From: Rhizodiscina lignyota
Taxonomy: Eukaryota > Ascomycota > Dothideomycetes > Aulographales > Rhizodiscinaceae
Direction of reading: 5' to 3'
NCBI GenBank assembly: GCA_010015805.1
Contig: ML978123.1
Location: 1,922,001-1,986,000, forward strand
DNA length: 64,000 nucleotides
Positions within the stretch are counted from its first letter, which is position 1; every line of letters starts with the position of its first letter. Below, in pieces: positions 1 to 11,415 of the stretch. Below the pieces are notes generated by a model, which was not told where the DNA came from, made no database searches, and saw only the letters and a list, made by a program, of their open reading frames with translations. Made by a program: the position numbers and the translations under genes.

Positions 1-1071
1 ACGCGTGTCATCGTCGCGTGGCCTGGACACGTGCGGTCGAGGAGTGCTTCTGCTCAGTCAGACAGCACATGGGATGACAATTCTTCTCCGAGACGTGTGA
101 TTAGGCCTACTCAGAATCGCATCGTGTCGAGTCCACCTGCGATGGAAGCAAGATCGATATCGCCATCGCCGACTCCCGTGAATCGCTCCAACGCGTCCGC
201 CCTAGAGACCTTCAATGCGGCTCTTGATAGCAATGAGGCTCCCAGAGACCAGCCAATCGCGATATACGAGGATTCATGTTCTGATCCAGAGGTTGCAGAG
301 GCCGACCGTCACGGAGGCGTGGAGTCGAGCCATGATCATGTGAAGAGCTCGCCTTCCAGCAGTCACTCGAGTGACGATCTCTCCGAGCATGATGAGGAGA
401 ATGATCCGATCGTGCATTCATTCGGTCCTTTCGGTGAGAACATTATTCCTCGGCTGGAGTCTTTCTCGACGTCTGCTTCTATTCCGCCCCAGCGTCGTCG
501 TGAGCCACTACAGGCAACTGGCAACTCCCCGCAGAAGCCTACGAGCACCGAAACTGCTCCCCGTCTCTCTTCACCTGGCCTTGGAGTTGGCCCCACTAGA
601 TATCCCCCGCCCAAGAGGAGTTTTGACGAGAGCCCTGTGCGCAACCACGTCATCAACCAGCTGGCCTTCTCTCGTGTTCACGCTATCCCGTTGTCGACCA
701 TCTTAGGAACCCTGCCGGCAGAACTCAAAGGTGTCGACGCGTCTTCAGCCACCTTTCACCCCAAGTCGCCGGCCGCTACCACGCTCACCAGCTCCGTGCT
801 GAAGAACATCCTTGACGGGATCCCATGCGTTGGCGAGATCACTCGAGAGGGGAAGGATGCTGCTGGAAAGCCGCTTGAGAACGAGTACTACTATGTGCCA
901 GAGATGGATGCTGACAGCATGCGTCGCGAAACTGTGGAAGGTAGTCGAGGTGGTGGGCTTCGCTCTGTTCGAAAGAACCACAAGGTATGATCATTGTTTT
1001 GGCTGTGATCAAAACATAAGCAGTTGTTAACGTTGCCGCAGCAATACTTCTGGAAGCGTCCGCGCCACTAG
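1..1071 (+). CDS. 3' part of an unrecognised protein with a conserved-looking basic C-terminus
   Basis: The frame is open from base 1, so the 5' end lies outside the window. Exon 1-984 is followed by an intron at 985-1041 (gtatga...ccgcag) and a last exon at 1042-1071 that adds QYFWKRPRH before TAG. The first ~200 residues are Ser/Pro-rich and acidic, so probably disordered. The last ~120 look folded: IPLSTILGTLPAELKG, then IPCVGEITREGKDAAGKP, an aromatic EYYYVPEMD patch and a basic tail. The alternation of helix-like and wing-like segments resembles a winged-helix module, but I cannot name the family. The acidic, Ser-rich part followed by a basic aromatic end would suit a nuclear protein; that is inference. 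No function is assigned. Confidence 0.7.
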
Positions 1072-2076
1072 GCTGTGTTTGACTTGCTGTCACTCGCAGA
1101 ACTCGGACTGCTAACACTCGACTCGGCATACCTCGAACGGATAACACGTCTCCAACTCTGGAGCCATGGACTACTCTCACAACCCGGTTTTCTTCTTTAC
1201 CTTTACTGTACTTGTTCACTTTCTTAACACACGACGACCACCAAACATGGTGTACCTCCAGGCATGGAGTCAGGTACGGATTTGGATACGTGTATCCGCC
1301 CCTCATCTCCCTCCACCCCGTTTGATGTTATTGGTGCGCATGGCATTGGACACGGCTCCTTCACGACGATCTTGGATTTCTCAGCGTCTCTTGTTTTCCC
1401 CGCATCTGCAATTGCATAGCGCAAGGTGTCTTTGAAAAGCATTTCCCAGCACTTCTCCTGTACCCCATTATACCCTTTCCCAATCTTGGTTTACACCCTT
1501 GGTCTTTGCTGTTGTTCATCCCCTTTGGCATTTGCAAGGCGTCAGGTGCACGTACTCACTGCGGTCTTTTGTCCTTCACATCGGTTTTTAAGACGGATCT
1601 TACTTCTTCTTGGACAGGGATTTTTCGCTTTGCGACTTGTTTGAATAGAGATGCTGCGCTTAGCGCTGTCATCTCTGTTACAAAGTTCGCATACGCCCGA
1701 TTCTGTCACCATAGGATATGATAGGATAGGATAGGATACGTACTGGCAGCAACGTGCGCCGAATTCGGAATAGCAAATGTTCCAACTCTCTACTACTGGT
1801 TTTCACTCGTCAGTTTGCAGGTGTTTGATGGTGCGGATGATGTGGATGGCGATCGGAGAACTCTGGCGGACTTCAATGTTCCGCGATATGTGACAGACGA
1901 CGTGAATCACTGCATCGGAAATAGTAGAGTAAAACTTGCTAGACAATGTCCATAGACAAATGTCATTTGCTGTGAAAATGTCTAGGTCCACGATTGCAAA
2001 TCAAAGTATGCCATCCACAACCATATTGATCCTGTCTTCGACCCCCATCCTCTACGCCATGAATCTCGAACACCGT
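1072..2076. other. Intergenic between two convergent genes; short ATAGG microsatellite
   Basis: This is about 1 kb between the convergent 3' ends of the first gene and ubiquitin-L40. It contains only short unconvincing frames. The one visible structure is a pentanucleotide run of ATAGG/GATAG units at about 1711-1738. I see no RNA gene. Confidence 0.6.
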
Positions 2077-2702
<626 letters not shown>

Positions 2703-3097
2703 GTTTGCGACTTCGTGACAGGTTACTCGACTGGAGTGATAGCGGGATGTTCAAGAGTTGATGTTCAAATCGCCGCGAGTGGTGCGGTCGGTGAAAAGAA
2801 TTTCCTGATTCCGTGGCAAATGCCAAGACTTTGACGCCACCAAGCCCTCGAGGTTCAATGCATGGTGAGTCAACTCTTGATGCTTCTAGAAGAATTCGAT
2901 ATACTGTTTTCCGTTCAAAATTTCAAACTAGACGTGATGCTAGCGCCACTTCCACCAGAAGAATAAGTCTTTCGCAGAAAGACCACACTAAAGAGTATCA
3001 TAGCCCGCCAGGATCGAAAGTCATTCTTCCGCCGGTAGCTCAAGACGCACGAGATTTCCGTCAGATGCTGCGCAGGATTCATACATTTACTCAAACC
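2703..3097. other. Promoter of ubiquitin-L40 and 3' flank of RRN7
   Basis: This stretch lies upstream of the minus-strand ubiquitin-L40 and downstream of minus-strand RRN7. The first part must hold the L40 promoter and 5' leader ending in the isolated A of the split start codon. I see no clear TATA box and no further gene. Confidence 0.5.
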
Positions 3098-4887
3098 CTA
3101 CTCTACTTCTTGCTCTTTGTTCCAAGCCCGTAATTTCATCTCTGTGCGGAAGACATCTTTGATCAGCCTCTCTACGGAGATCCCAATTAACTTTGCGACT
3201 GCGTCTGCAAAGACTTTGCTATGCTCTGTGAGGTCCTCCACTCGCCTCCATTGCTTGTAATACGAGCCCGGACGGTTCACTGTCGCCCTCTCATCGAGAA
3301 TCTCCTCATCTAGTACCGCCTCTTGGACCTTCAGAGAAGTCATCGCCGCCTGCAGCTTTCCAGTAACTTCGTCACGCCCCTGTGCCTGACTAGTCCCAGC
3401 TGCAGAAGAGCGGCTTCTCGTAGTACTAGAACTGAATGCTGCTCCTGTAATTTTCCGATCGACGGGAAACATGGCGAGCATTTCCTTCCGAAATTCGGCG
3501 TCCTTTTCAAATCCGCTAATTTCATCGCTCGCCCATGTATGCCCATACCAGTCCAAGTACTGGTCCATTTCATCTCTTGACATGCTCATGATGTCCGATT
3601 CCTTGAGTGCCATCGCGTCCGCGAATCCAAAATGCTTCCTTGCGTGTTCTTTCTCTTTTTTGCCTTTTGGCTGCTGTGACATGATCGCCGCCCATTTGCT
3701 CCAGTCTACAGCTAGCGCAGCTGGCTCGTTAGTGGACCTGGGTGTCCGGGTGCTGCTATCGAATGGATAATAGAGCTTCGTTGCAATCACAATAAGTGAA
3801 GCAAGCTGATCCAGAGGGAGTTCAAGTCTCTTTGCTCGGTGTGACTGTTCCAGATGTGGAAAGGTAAACTTGTAGTCCAGCAGCCGAGAAAGCCTCGAAA
3901 CACCAACATAGACATCTAGGGGCAACGCCAATTCCTTGACGCATCTAATATTGACCATCGGGAAATTGAGAGGCGGCCATACTATTCCAGTTTTCTGTGA
4001 CATGTGCAGCGCGAGGTCGGTGATAGCGTTCTGAAGTTTATCTGGCTGGAGGATGACCTGCGGCTCCAGCGCGACTTTGTACTGAGGTGACAGGCGTACT
4101 CTCATGTCAGCTGGGATTGACTTCCAAGATGCGTGATACAACAACAACCCGTTTGCAGCCCAGGAGTAGATGTCCCCCGGTAGCACAGGCAGTCGGAGAA
4201 GCAAAGAAGCGAGGTAGCAGAAAGCCAGTGTGTCAATGAGATGTGGGAACTTCTTCGCTTTCGAGGACCTAGTCATCGGTCCCTTTTGAGGTTCTTCGGT
4301 CTCTGTTGTACTCGGATCTTCAGACTGAGAGCTGAAGAGCTGCGATTGACTCTCGCTGTCGGACGCGAGAGGCGTCTCATCTGTGCTGCCTTTGAGATGC
4401 GGAAGGCGGAGTGTCCATAGATCCTTTATGACTATCTGCGTCTCGATTAGATGGTGTATACTAGAAGTGTCCGCAGGAAGTTACCTCGATCTCGGCAGGG
4501 AAATCCTTGGAGTTTATGAGCCAGTTGCATTGTTTCCGCAGAATCAACTGGTAGCAAAGGAGATATAACTCAAAACCTGCTCGGCCCTTGATTTCTGCAA
4601 ATTCGTCAGGGACATTCACGAATCATAAAGATTGTCCTGCTGGAGCTCTTACGCCGCCCAAGCTTCTCCGTGGACGCCTCACTGGCGCTCTCAGTCCGAG
4701 ACTTGGCTCCTCGCTCTGAGGCACCATACTGGGCGTCCTCATCTTCCTCCCCATGCACTCGAATATGTGCTTGGAAGTGCCCGTTGTCACACTCGTAGAA
4801 CCCATTATCAGCTATACGGTAGTGGGTTCTGCCGCAATTCTCAAAGTCGCAGGGATCCCCTCGGATGGGATAATCCTCGCTAACCAT
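3098..4887 (-). CDS. RRN7: RNA polymerase I core factor subunit Rrn7 / TAF1B
   Basis: Rrn7 is the TFIIB-like subunit of the Pol I core factor, which recruits polymerase I to the rDNA promoter in the nucleolus. Exons on the minus strand are 4653-4887, 4485-4594 and 3098-4435, giving 560 residues. The introns are 4595-4652 (gtaaga...gcag) and 4436-4484. Near the N-terminus is a zinc ribbon (CDFENC, then CDNGH). Exon 2 carries the family's GRAGFELYLLCYQLILRK block, followed by KDLWTLRLP and the cyclin-like region (LPGDIYSWAANGLLLYHASW). I chose the ATG at 4887, ten or so residues before the zinc ribbon. An in-frame ATG at 4974 would add 29 residues. An intron-free reading stops soon after the zinc ribbon, which supports the splicing. 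Confidence 0.88.
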
Positions 4888-5617
4888 TGCGATTGAGAGT
4901 TTAGAAGAAAGGTTGGGGGTTTTTCCGCTGCTTGTAAAATTCGCTTTCAAGTGGGCGACGTCTTCAACGGCCACTTTCTACCAACGTACGTGGAAAACTC
5001 CTGCGTTGATGTTGTTGTGGTCTCATTAATGCAAGATTGTCGCAGGCGCTTTCGTTTAACAATAAGAAAACGTTGATAGATCTCCATTGGTGGCATTTGC
5101 TCGTTATTGGAACGTGGATAGTGCTAATGGCGCCTCCGTGTAGGTGTCAACTAGTCACGAAGAGGCTCTGGGCTGTGGTTCGACATTGAAAATGCACCTA
5201 AAACATAACAAAAAAGCGTAAGTAATCGATCCTGCTGGCTTGATCAGAACCAACAGGTTTGTATTGGTGCCTTCTTGGGCGTTGACACAAGCTTGAAGAA
5301 TTTTAGAGAGTAGTATGCTGGTAAGAGACCGAGTTTATTCTAGTCTTGGCATTCCCTATAAAACATCCGCAAAAGGCTTTTGCATGGGTTACGCCCACGA
5401 CAAGATGATATATAGCTTTGGACCCAGAGGTTATCCCCAACCCAAAAGTTGTCGCTGGGGAAAACTTCCCAAGACAGCACCTATCACCCATGCCACCAAT
5501 CAAGTTCATTGCCATGCCGTGAGGAACGTTAGTCTCATATCCGTCATACCCTGTGTCAACACCCCCCATGTTTTGTCTTCGTAAAATGAGTGCTGCCTTG
5601 TGTGGAAGCTTGATGGT
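4888..5617. other. Intergenic: RRN7 promoter and eIF5A 3' flank
   Basis: About 730 bases lie between the RRN7 start and the eIF5A stop, both genes being on the minus strand. Frames here are short and antisense-like, and nothing in them resembles a known protein. Confidence 0.5.
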
Positions 5618-6362
5618 CTAACCACGAGGAGCCTCCTTGGCGTCGATGGCGGCCTCTTCGCCCATGGCAGTAAGGACGATGACGTCTAATTGCAGTGGTA
5701 AGCCATTTTGAATTGGGGGTGAAGTTATCATAAGTCCTTACTAGTGTCTTTGCCGTCCTCAGTGAAGAGCTTCTTGATCTTGTCACCAACTTCGCCATCG
5801 GGGACCTTAACATCATCCTTAGTGGAGCCATCGTCAGACATCAGGGAAAGGAATCCATCATCGGTGACATCGAGCTGTAACCCATCAGCGAAGCATGCAC
5901 TTCAATTTTCCTTGCTTATTGCCACTCACAAGCTGGTATTCCTGGCGACGGACGTTGGGAACGTCCATATTGTGGGTGGACGGGCAGAGATCTTCAAGCT
6001 TCTTCTGAGTGAAGATGTCGATGGCGACAAGATGGACCTTGGCGTGGCCGTGCTTGCCAGTCTTGGAGGTGGACATTTCGACGATCTTGCAAGGGCGGTT
6101 CTTGATCACGACGAAGCCGTTCTTCCTAAGAGCAGAGCACTGCATAGGATAAGTGGCCGAGGCACCGGCATCGGCGCTCTCGAAGGTGTGCTCATGCTGT
6201 TAAAGCATTATCAGTAAGATGTGTGCACGTTTGGGGGAGCACTTGGACGCGAAGTGCTGAAAGTGCGCGCGACACATGCAGCATGCAGTAATGGCTGAAA
6301 TGCGTGTGGGAGGGGCATCAAAAGGACTCGAGGAGACTCACCTGCGCATCGTTGTCGGCCAT
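5618..6362 (-). CDS. eIF5A: Translation factor eIF5A (hypusine-containing)
   Basis: eIF5A binds the ribosomal E site and helps elongation through difficult peptide bonds, and also termination. Minus-strand exons are 6342-6362 (MADNDAQ), 5930-6196, 5742-5874 and 5618-5685, giving 162 residues, the normal length. The introns are 6197-6341 (145 nt), 5875-5929 and 5686-5741. The hypusine loop [12 protein letters not shown] is intact, with the modified lysine at residue 55. It is followed by the [16 protein letters not shown] segment and the OB-fold domain ([19 protein letters not shown]...). The gene is divergent from COG3, 334 bases away. Confidence 0.96.
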
Positions 6363-6696
6363 TTTGAAGGGAGGAGTGTTGTTGACTTGCGACTAGATGC
6401 GAGGAAGAGGCGACAAGGTCGGCTGAACGAGCAGGCAAGAAATTTGAGGACGAGGGTGGACTGAGGAAGCGGTTGGTCGGGTGTGGGCAGGGCGTTCTCG
6501 AAAAAGCGAAAAGGATGGGCCACACCCCGCTGCAGTTGTCCTAATCCTCATTGGGATTTGTGGTATAGGCAGATAGTTTATCCGTGCCGGCCATATGAAG
6601 CTCAGCTGCAAGAGAGATGAGACGAGAGAGTCGGACTCGACTTCTGAACCGATTGTTCCTCTTACAAATCGAAGATGCGATAAAGCCGCTTACACC
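6363..6696. promoter_or_regulatory. Divergent promoter between eIF5A and COG3
   Basis: These 334 bases must carry both 5' regions. I see no consensus TATA box; the stretch is rich in short purine and pyrimidine tracts. The assignment rests on gene orientation only. Confidence 0.5.
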
Positions 6697-8832
6697 ATGT
6701 GGCTCGACCGCTTTTCCCAGCAATCTAGCCCATCGGGCACGCCTCCTCCCCAAGGCCGAGCATCTCCTGCACCTCGAAGACAACCTTATGGCCCTGGCCC
6801 TCTTCCCCCAAGGCCTTCCTTTGGCCCTAGATCATCGTCTCTTTCTCTCGCCTCTACTCCGTCTACCACTAGTCTCGTCGGAACGGCACGCGTCCCCAAT
6901 GGATCAGCTCTAAAGAATGAGCTCTACAGTGCTCCACCTCCTGGTCTCGACGATCCCCTTTCTGTACTTCATAATATATTGGGCGCGCCGCCCCGGAAAC
7001 CACGGAGAGTCTCCGAGCCAGAGGGCCATGTTAGCAAGCCTGCAGAGGTCATCGAAGATATTGACTTTGGTGGTGTAAGTCTGGAGGCATTTGCTGGGGA
7101 CGATCGCAATGGGAACTCCCCTGCTATAAGCTCTCGAGCGCAACCTGTACAACCTGTTGAGGAATGTATGTAAGTCGAGGTAGTTCGATGGTTTCTGCGA
7201 ACTGCATTTGACGTGCCATGCAGATGACAAGGAGAAGGATAAATTCGATGATCTCCATCGTTCCATCCTGGTGAGCTGGCTAACCCTATATCGCATTCAT
7301 ATTTGCTGACCGTATGACTGAAGGCTTGCGATGAAGTGCTCAAATCAGTTGAGACATATCTCACAGGTTTTCAAGCCGACCTTGGTGCAGTGTCCGCAGA
7401 GATCGAAACTCTACAGTCTCGTTCCATGGCGCTTAATACCAAGCTAGAGAATCGCAGAGTGGTTGAGAAGCTGCTTGGGCCCTCTGTCGAGGAGTTCAGT
7501 CTTTCGCCTGCATTAGTCCGCAAGATCTCAGAAGGTCCCATTGATGAGGGCTGGATCCGAGCTCTTGCGGATCTGGAGAAGCGTTCAAAAGTCATTAATG
7601 GGAAGAGCGATGATAGAGATATCAAAGCCGTCTCAGACCTCAAACCACTCCTCAAAGACTTGAATGACAGAGCCGTTGAGAGAATACGAGACTACATTGT
7701 CGCGCAGATCAAGGCAATACGGTCCCCCAGCATCAATGCTCAGATTATCCAGCAACAAAACCTCCTTAGATACAAGGACCTTTACGCCTTTATGGCTCGA
7801 CATCAACCTCAACTAGCTGAACAGATTGTTCAAGCTTACGTCAACACGATGCGCTGGTATTATTTGAGCAATTTCACCCGATATCACCAAGCACTTGAGA
7901 AACTCAAAATTCACATCATTGAGAAGACAGAGGTCCTAGGGTCAGTGGAAGACGCCTCTTCAAGCAGAGGTCCTCTTCGCAGCGGTGCTGCGAGACCTGG
8001 CGCACCTCCACATGATACCTTCTCTCTTGGTCGACGAAGTGACATGCTCAAAAGTCCATCTTTAGCGGCGCTACCATCGAGTGTTGCGGAGGAAGACAAG
8101 TCTGCGCATTATCTCGAGACTCCTTTCCGCGCTTTTAACCTTGCTCTGTTGGATAACGCATCGTTCGAGTATACCTTCCTGACTGGGTTCTTCACTCCTA
8201 CGCAATCGTACCACGCAATCTCCAGGACATTCAACTCTATTTTCGAACCCACATTTACATTGGGCCAAAGCCTAACCAGACAGCTTGTTGAACAGACAAA
8301 TGATGGACTAGGAATACTCCTCTGTGTACGCCTTAATCAACAGTTCGCCTTTGAACTTCAACGCCGGAAAGTGCCTGCCGTAGAAAGCTACATCAACGCA
8401 ACTAATATGCTGCTATGGCCACGTTTCCAAATAGTCATCGATGCGCACTGCGACTCCCTACGCAAAGCTACCGCATCTTTACCAAGCCGACCTGGCGTGG
8501 CGTCTGCGATCTTGAACTCTTCTGCCGCACCATCACAAAGCACCGCTCCGCATCCGTTGACGCAACGTTTTGCTACCTTTGTGGCTGGCATTCTGACACT
8601 GAGCTCGGAAACTGGTGACGATGAGCCTGTCGCAAATAGCTTGACCCGCCTCCGAAACGACTTCGAGGCCTTCTTGACCAAGATGAGCAAGGCTGTTGCA
8701 GCGGATAAGAGGAAGCAACAGAGATTTCTGGACAATAACTGGAGCTTAATTGGAACGATTTTGGAAGGAATTCCAGGACGGTTGGCAGGAGAAGTTCGCG
8801 ATCATTTCGCGGGATTGCAAGTAGAAGAGTAG
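6697..8832 (+). CDS. COG3: Conserved oligomeric Golgi complex subunit 3 (COG3/Sec34)
   Basis: COG3 is a lobe-A subunit of the COG tether, which guides retrograde vesicles to the Golgi. Exons are 6697-7165, 7224-7270 and 7324-8832, giving 674 residues. The introns are 7166-7223 (gtatgt...gcag) and 7271-7323 (gtgagc...aag). Residues 1-150 are Pro/Ser-rich and probably disordered. The Sec34 domain begins with DKEKDKFDDLHRSIL and runs through VETYLTGFQADLGAVSAEIE, ENRRVVEKLLGP and the RYKDLYAFMARHQPQLAEQI block. The chain is somewhat shorter than human or yeast COG3 (about 800 residues). The start MWLDRFSQQ was chosen as the ATG that opens the frame; upstream ATGs at about 6595 are in another frame or precede it without a clear leader. 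Confidence 0.9.
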
Positions 8833-9088
8833 TGATTCCTCGGGTTTTGCAGCGAGCGACAGCCAAGCTTAATTATGGGTCATGATAGACAAAAGAATTC
8901 TATTACTACTTTCATGAATCCTTTGGAATTGTGCTCTAATCATTCTCGATCGCTTCTTAGTGTCTCTCTCTGGTCTATGTACAGAGTATGAGAAGCAACT
9001 GTTTCTATTCCTTCTACGCACTTCCGGAAAGCTGCGCAATTTTATTTGTCTTCCGCTGCCACGTCTACAGCTAACAGCCAGAAATCAT

Positions 9089-9982
9089 TTACGCCTTGCA
9101 ATGGTGGTGCTTGCGGCACTTCTTATGATGAGAAGATCGAGTTTCAAGGTCGACCTTTTGGGTTTCAGCGGTGTTGCCGACCTTTTCTCCATTGACCGTG
9201 GTGTCCGCAGGGGAACGCGTCTCGACGTCGACTTTGCCTATCTCTGCAGTACTACCGGCCTTGGTGCTTGGGACTGTCGCATCCACTGGAGAGCGAGTCT
9301 CCACATCAACCTTTCCAGTCTGCGCGGTGTCGCCGATCTTCTCACTTGGCACATTCGCGTCCACAGGAGAGCGCGTGCTGAACGTGGAGTCTTCTGTCTG
9401 AGCAGTATCTCCGACCTTCTCTCCGTTGACGGCCACGTCAGCAGGCGAGCGTGTCTGTACATCATTCTGTACAGCCTCGGCAGCGTTCTCAACCTTCTCC
9501 TTCACAGAACTTGCGTCCAATGCCTTGCGCGTCTGCAGAGCACTCTCTACATCTCCAGCAGTGTCCTCAACCTTCTCCTCCACAGAGCTCGCGTCCAATG
9601 CCTTGCGCGTCTGTAGAGCACCCTCTACATCTTCAGCAGTGTTCTCAACCTTCTCCTCCACAGAGCTTGCGTCTAATGCCTCGCGTTCCTGAATGGTGGT
9701 GCCTCCAACGTTCGCCGTGTTGCCGACTTTACTCGCGGGGACATTGACATCCACGGGTGAGCGTTCATCAATGGCGATGTCCTTAGTGTTTGCGGTATTG
9801 CCGAGATTTAAGCTGGGGAGGGTGATGCGGAACGGAGACCGAGTGTGCATCTTGAACTTGCCGCCTTTGGGGCCATCCTCGGACAGATCAAAGGGCGATG
9901 CAGTGCGCTTGACATAATCAGGAGAGGGAGTCGGTAAGGCGAGGGCGGCCGCTGAGAATGCTAGGACAGACAAGATGTGCAT
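9089..9982 (-). CDS. Secreted protein of nine 26-residue tandem repeats with a His/Cys/Lys tail
   Basis: I do not recognise a family. The single exon encodes 297 residues. A signal peptide is clear (MHILSVLAFSAAALALP), followed by a short segment with a lysine-arginine pair at 25-26 that could be cut by a Kex2-type protease. From residue 48 to 281 there are nine repeats of exactly 26 residues with no gaps. Each begins with Arg, with a central ..EKV..(T/A)A.. core. Repeats 1, 2 and 6-9 follow RSPVDxxVxxEKVGDTA; repeats 3-5 follow RKALDASSVEEKVENTA and look like a recent expansion. The last 16 residues (RSSHHKKCRKHHHCKA) hold five His, two Cys and five Lys, suggesting metal or acid-surface binding. 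The repeats are hydrophilic and could form amphipathic helices. Possible roles (wall protein, processed peptide precursor, effector) are inference. It lies tail to tail with COG3. Confidence 0.82.
   Translation of the reverse strand: MHILSVLAFSAAALALPTPSPDYVKRTASPFDLSEDGPKGGKFKMHTRSPFRITLPSLNLGNTANTKDIAIDERSPVDVNVPASKVGNTANVGGTTIQEREALDASSVEEKVENTAEDVEGALQTRKALDASSVEEKVEDTAGDVESALQTRKALDASSVKEKVENAAEAVQNDVQTRSPADVAVNGEKVGDTAQTEDSTFSTRSPVDANVPSEKIGDTAQTGKVDVETRSPVDATVPSTKAGSTAEIGKVDVETRSPADTTVNGEKVGNTAETQKVDLETRSSHHKKCRKHHHCKA
9140..9841 (-). repeat. Nine in-frame 78-bp tandem repeats
   Basis: This is 702 bases, exactly nine units of 78 bp, coding residues 48-281 of the secreted protein. Units 3-5 (about 9452-9685) are the most alike at the DNA level and probably the youngest. 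The outer units have diverged but keep the same length, so selection or gene conversion has held the register. Confidence 0.9.
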
Positions 9983-11415
9983 GGTGGTTGTTCCTGTCGA
10001 GATGTGAGTCTGGTGCAGCTGGTCAGAATTGGACGTAGAGCATACGGTTGGTTTTTGTGAGGACTGATTAAATATTAACGGTTATAAAGATAAAGGAATG
10101 TAGTCTATAATAACAAGCGAGTGTATCGAGTGAGAATTGTAGAGGAAATAGAAGACGTGGCAGAGGAAACAGATGAAGGATGCTCCGCAGGAATGGGATG
10201 AAGAACGTAGAACAACCACGCGGAAACCTACGAACTTAAATTCAATCGAATGTTTCATGAATCGCAAATATAAATTGGGTCCATAAGAAATGACAGATTC
10301 GTGCTTGGAAAGCTTTATGTTTGTGATGTGCTGTGATGCTGCAGGAAAACACAACGACACTGGATCGCCGTGGACCATGGTGGAACTTGACCTGGGATGG
10401 AGGGACAGGAAGGGTATGTCATTTCGTAGATCTCCTACATTTGGCAGTGCTCCATCATGGAGAAGCGACTCAAGACCCACTGAGGCGCTTGCGTGATAAA
10501 CGAATATCGATAGAATCCAAAAGTTTGGGATTGGGCAGATGTCGGTAAGTCAGGGGCCCGATGTCCTTCGTGACATGCTCGAGAACTCTACCGTTGAATT
10601 CACCCTCTTAAAGATAGTTTCAACTTCGAGAACAAATGCAAATAAACATTGCTGAAGGGGAGAGAGCTTTCATCCCCATTGCATGGTAATCGGCATCTCG
10701 TTGCGCAAGTCTTCAGAAGGTTAGGGAAGGCCGGATGGGGTGGGAAGCGATTTTGTGTCCCTGACGATCACCCACATGCCAGGGGCTGGGCTTGATTGGC
10801 GTGAACGTGGTTTGCCATCCCCCTGTCCGCTTCCATCCGATCTGAATTGCGTTGTCGATCATGTTGTTGATTCATCGGCTACCGGACCAGAATATGGCTT
10901 TACGTCGCCTGCCTTCAGCCATCCACAATGATGTTTTGAAGCGGAGATACATGGGCAATGCCGCAATGCACAAGGGCGACGCCCGCAATATCTGAGACAT
11001 GACCATCCATCCTCAGAGCGCGGTCTTGATATCAATTTCTCAACGTGCTTGGCTTCAGACTATCAATCGGAGCTCTTGGCGCGCCAGACATCAGCCACCT
11101 CCATACACGTGCGAATACTTACCTTGAATCCTGGTCTCCCGCCTCGGAGACGCCTCCTGCCGCATTCCCCAGGCGGCGCCCAGTATCCACGAGGCATTCT
11201 CGTTGCAAAGCTTGTCCAAACCATGTCTCGACGGCGAGATTTGATGAGGTTGTACCTTCCGCTTATCTACTCATCGACGGATAGTGGAAAGTAAGCAATG
11301 AAGATTGACCGTGCTGGCTCCATGGTGAAATGCAAACACGTGTATATTGAACAGGCTGAGGGTATCTGTGCGGTTAAGACGCTAGAAACAATGCAGTTGA
11401 CGAGGACACCACCGC
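9983..11415. other. 1.4 kb without a recognisable gene
   Basis: The stretch includes the promoter of the repeat protein; a TATA-like AT-rich patch lies about 80-110 bases upstream of its ATG (10064-10095). The frames of 60-130 codons found here overlap each other on both strands, have no recognisable motif and look random. I see no RNA gene or mobile element. Confidence 0.5.

Noticed and set aside
9089-9982. Kex2-processed repeat peptide precursor
   Set aside because: Repeat borders have a single Arg after Thr or Glu, not Lys-Arg; kept only as a possibility.
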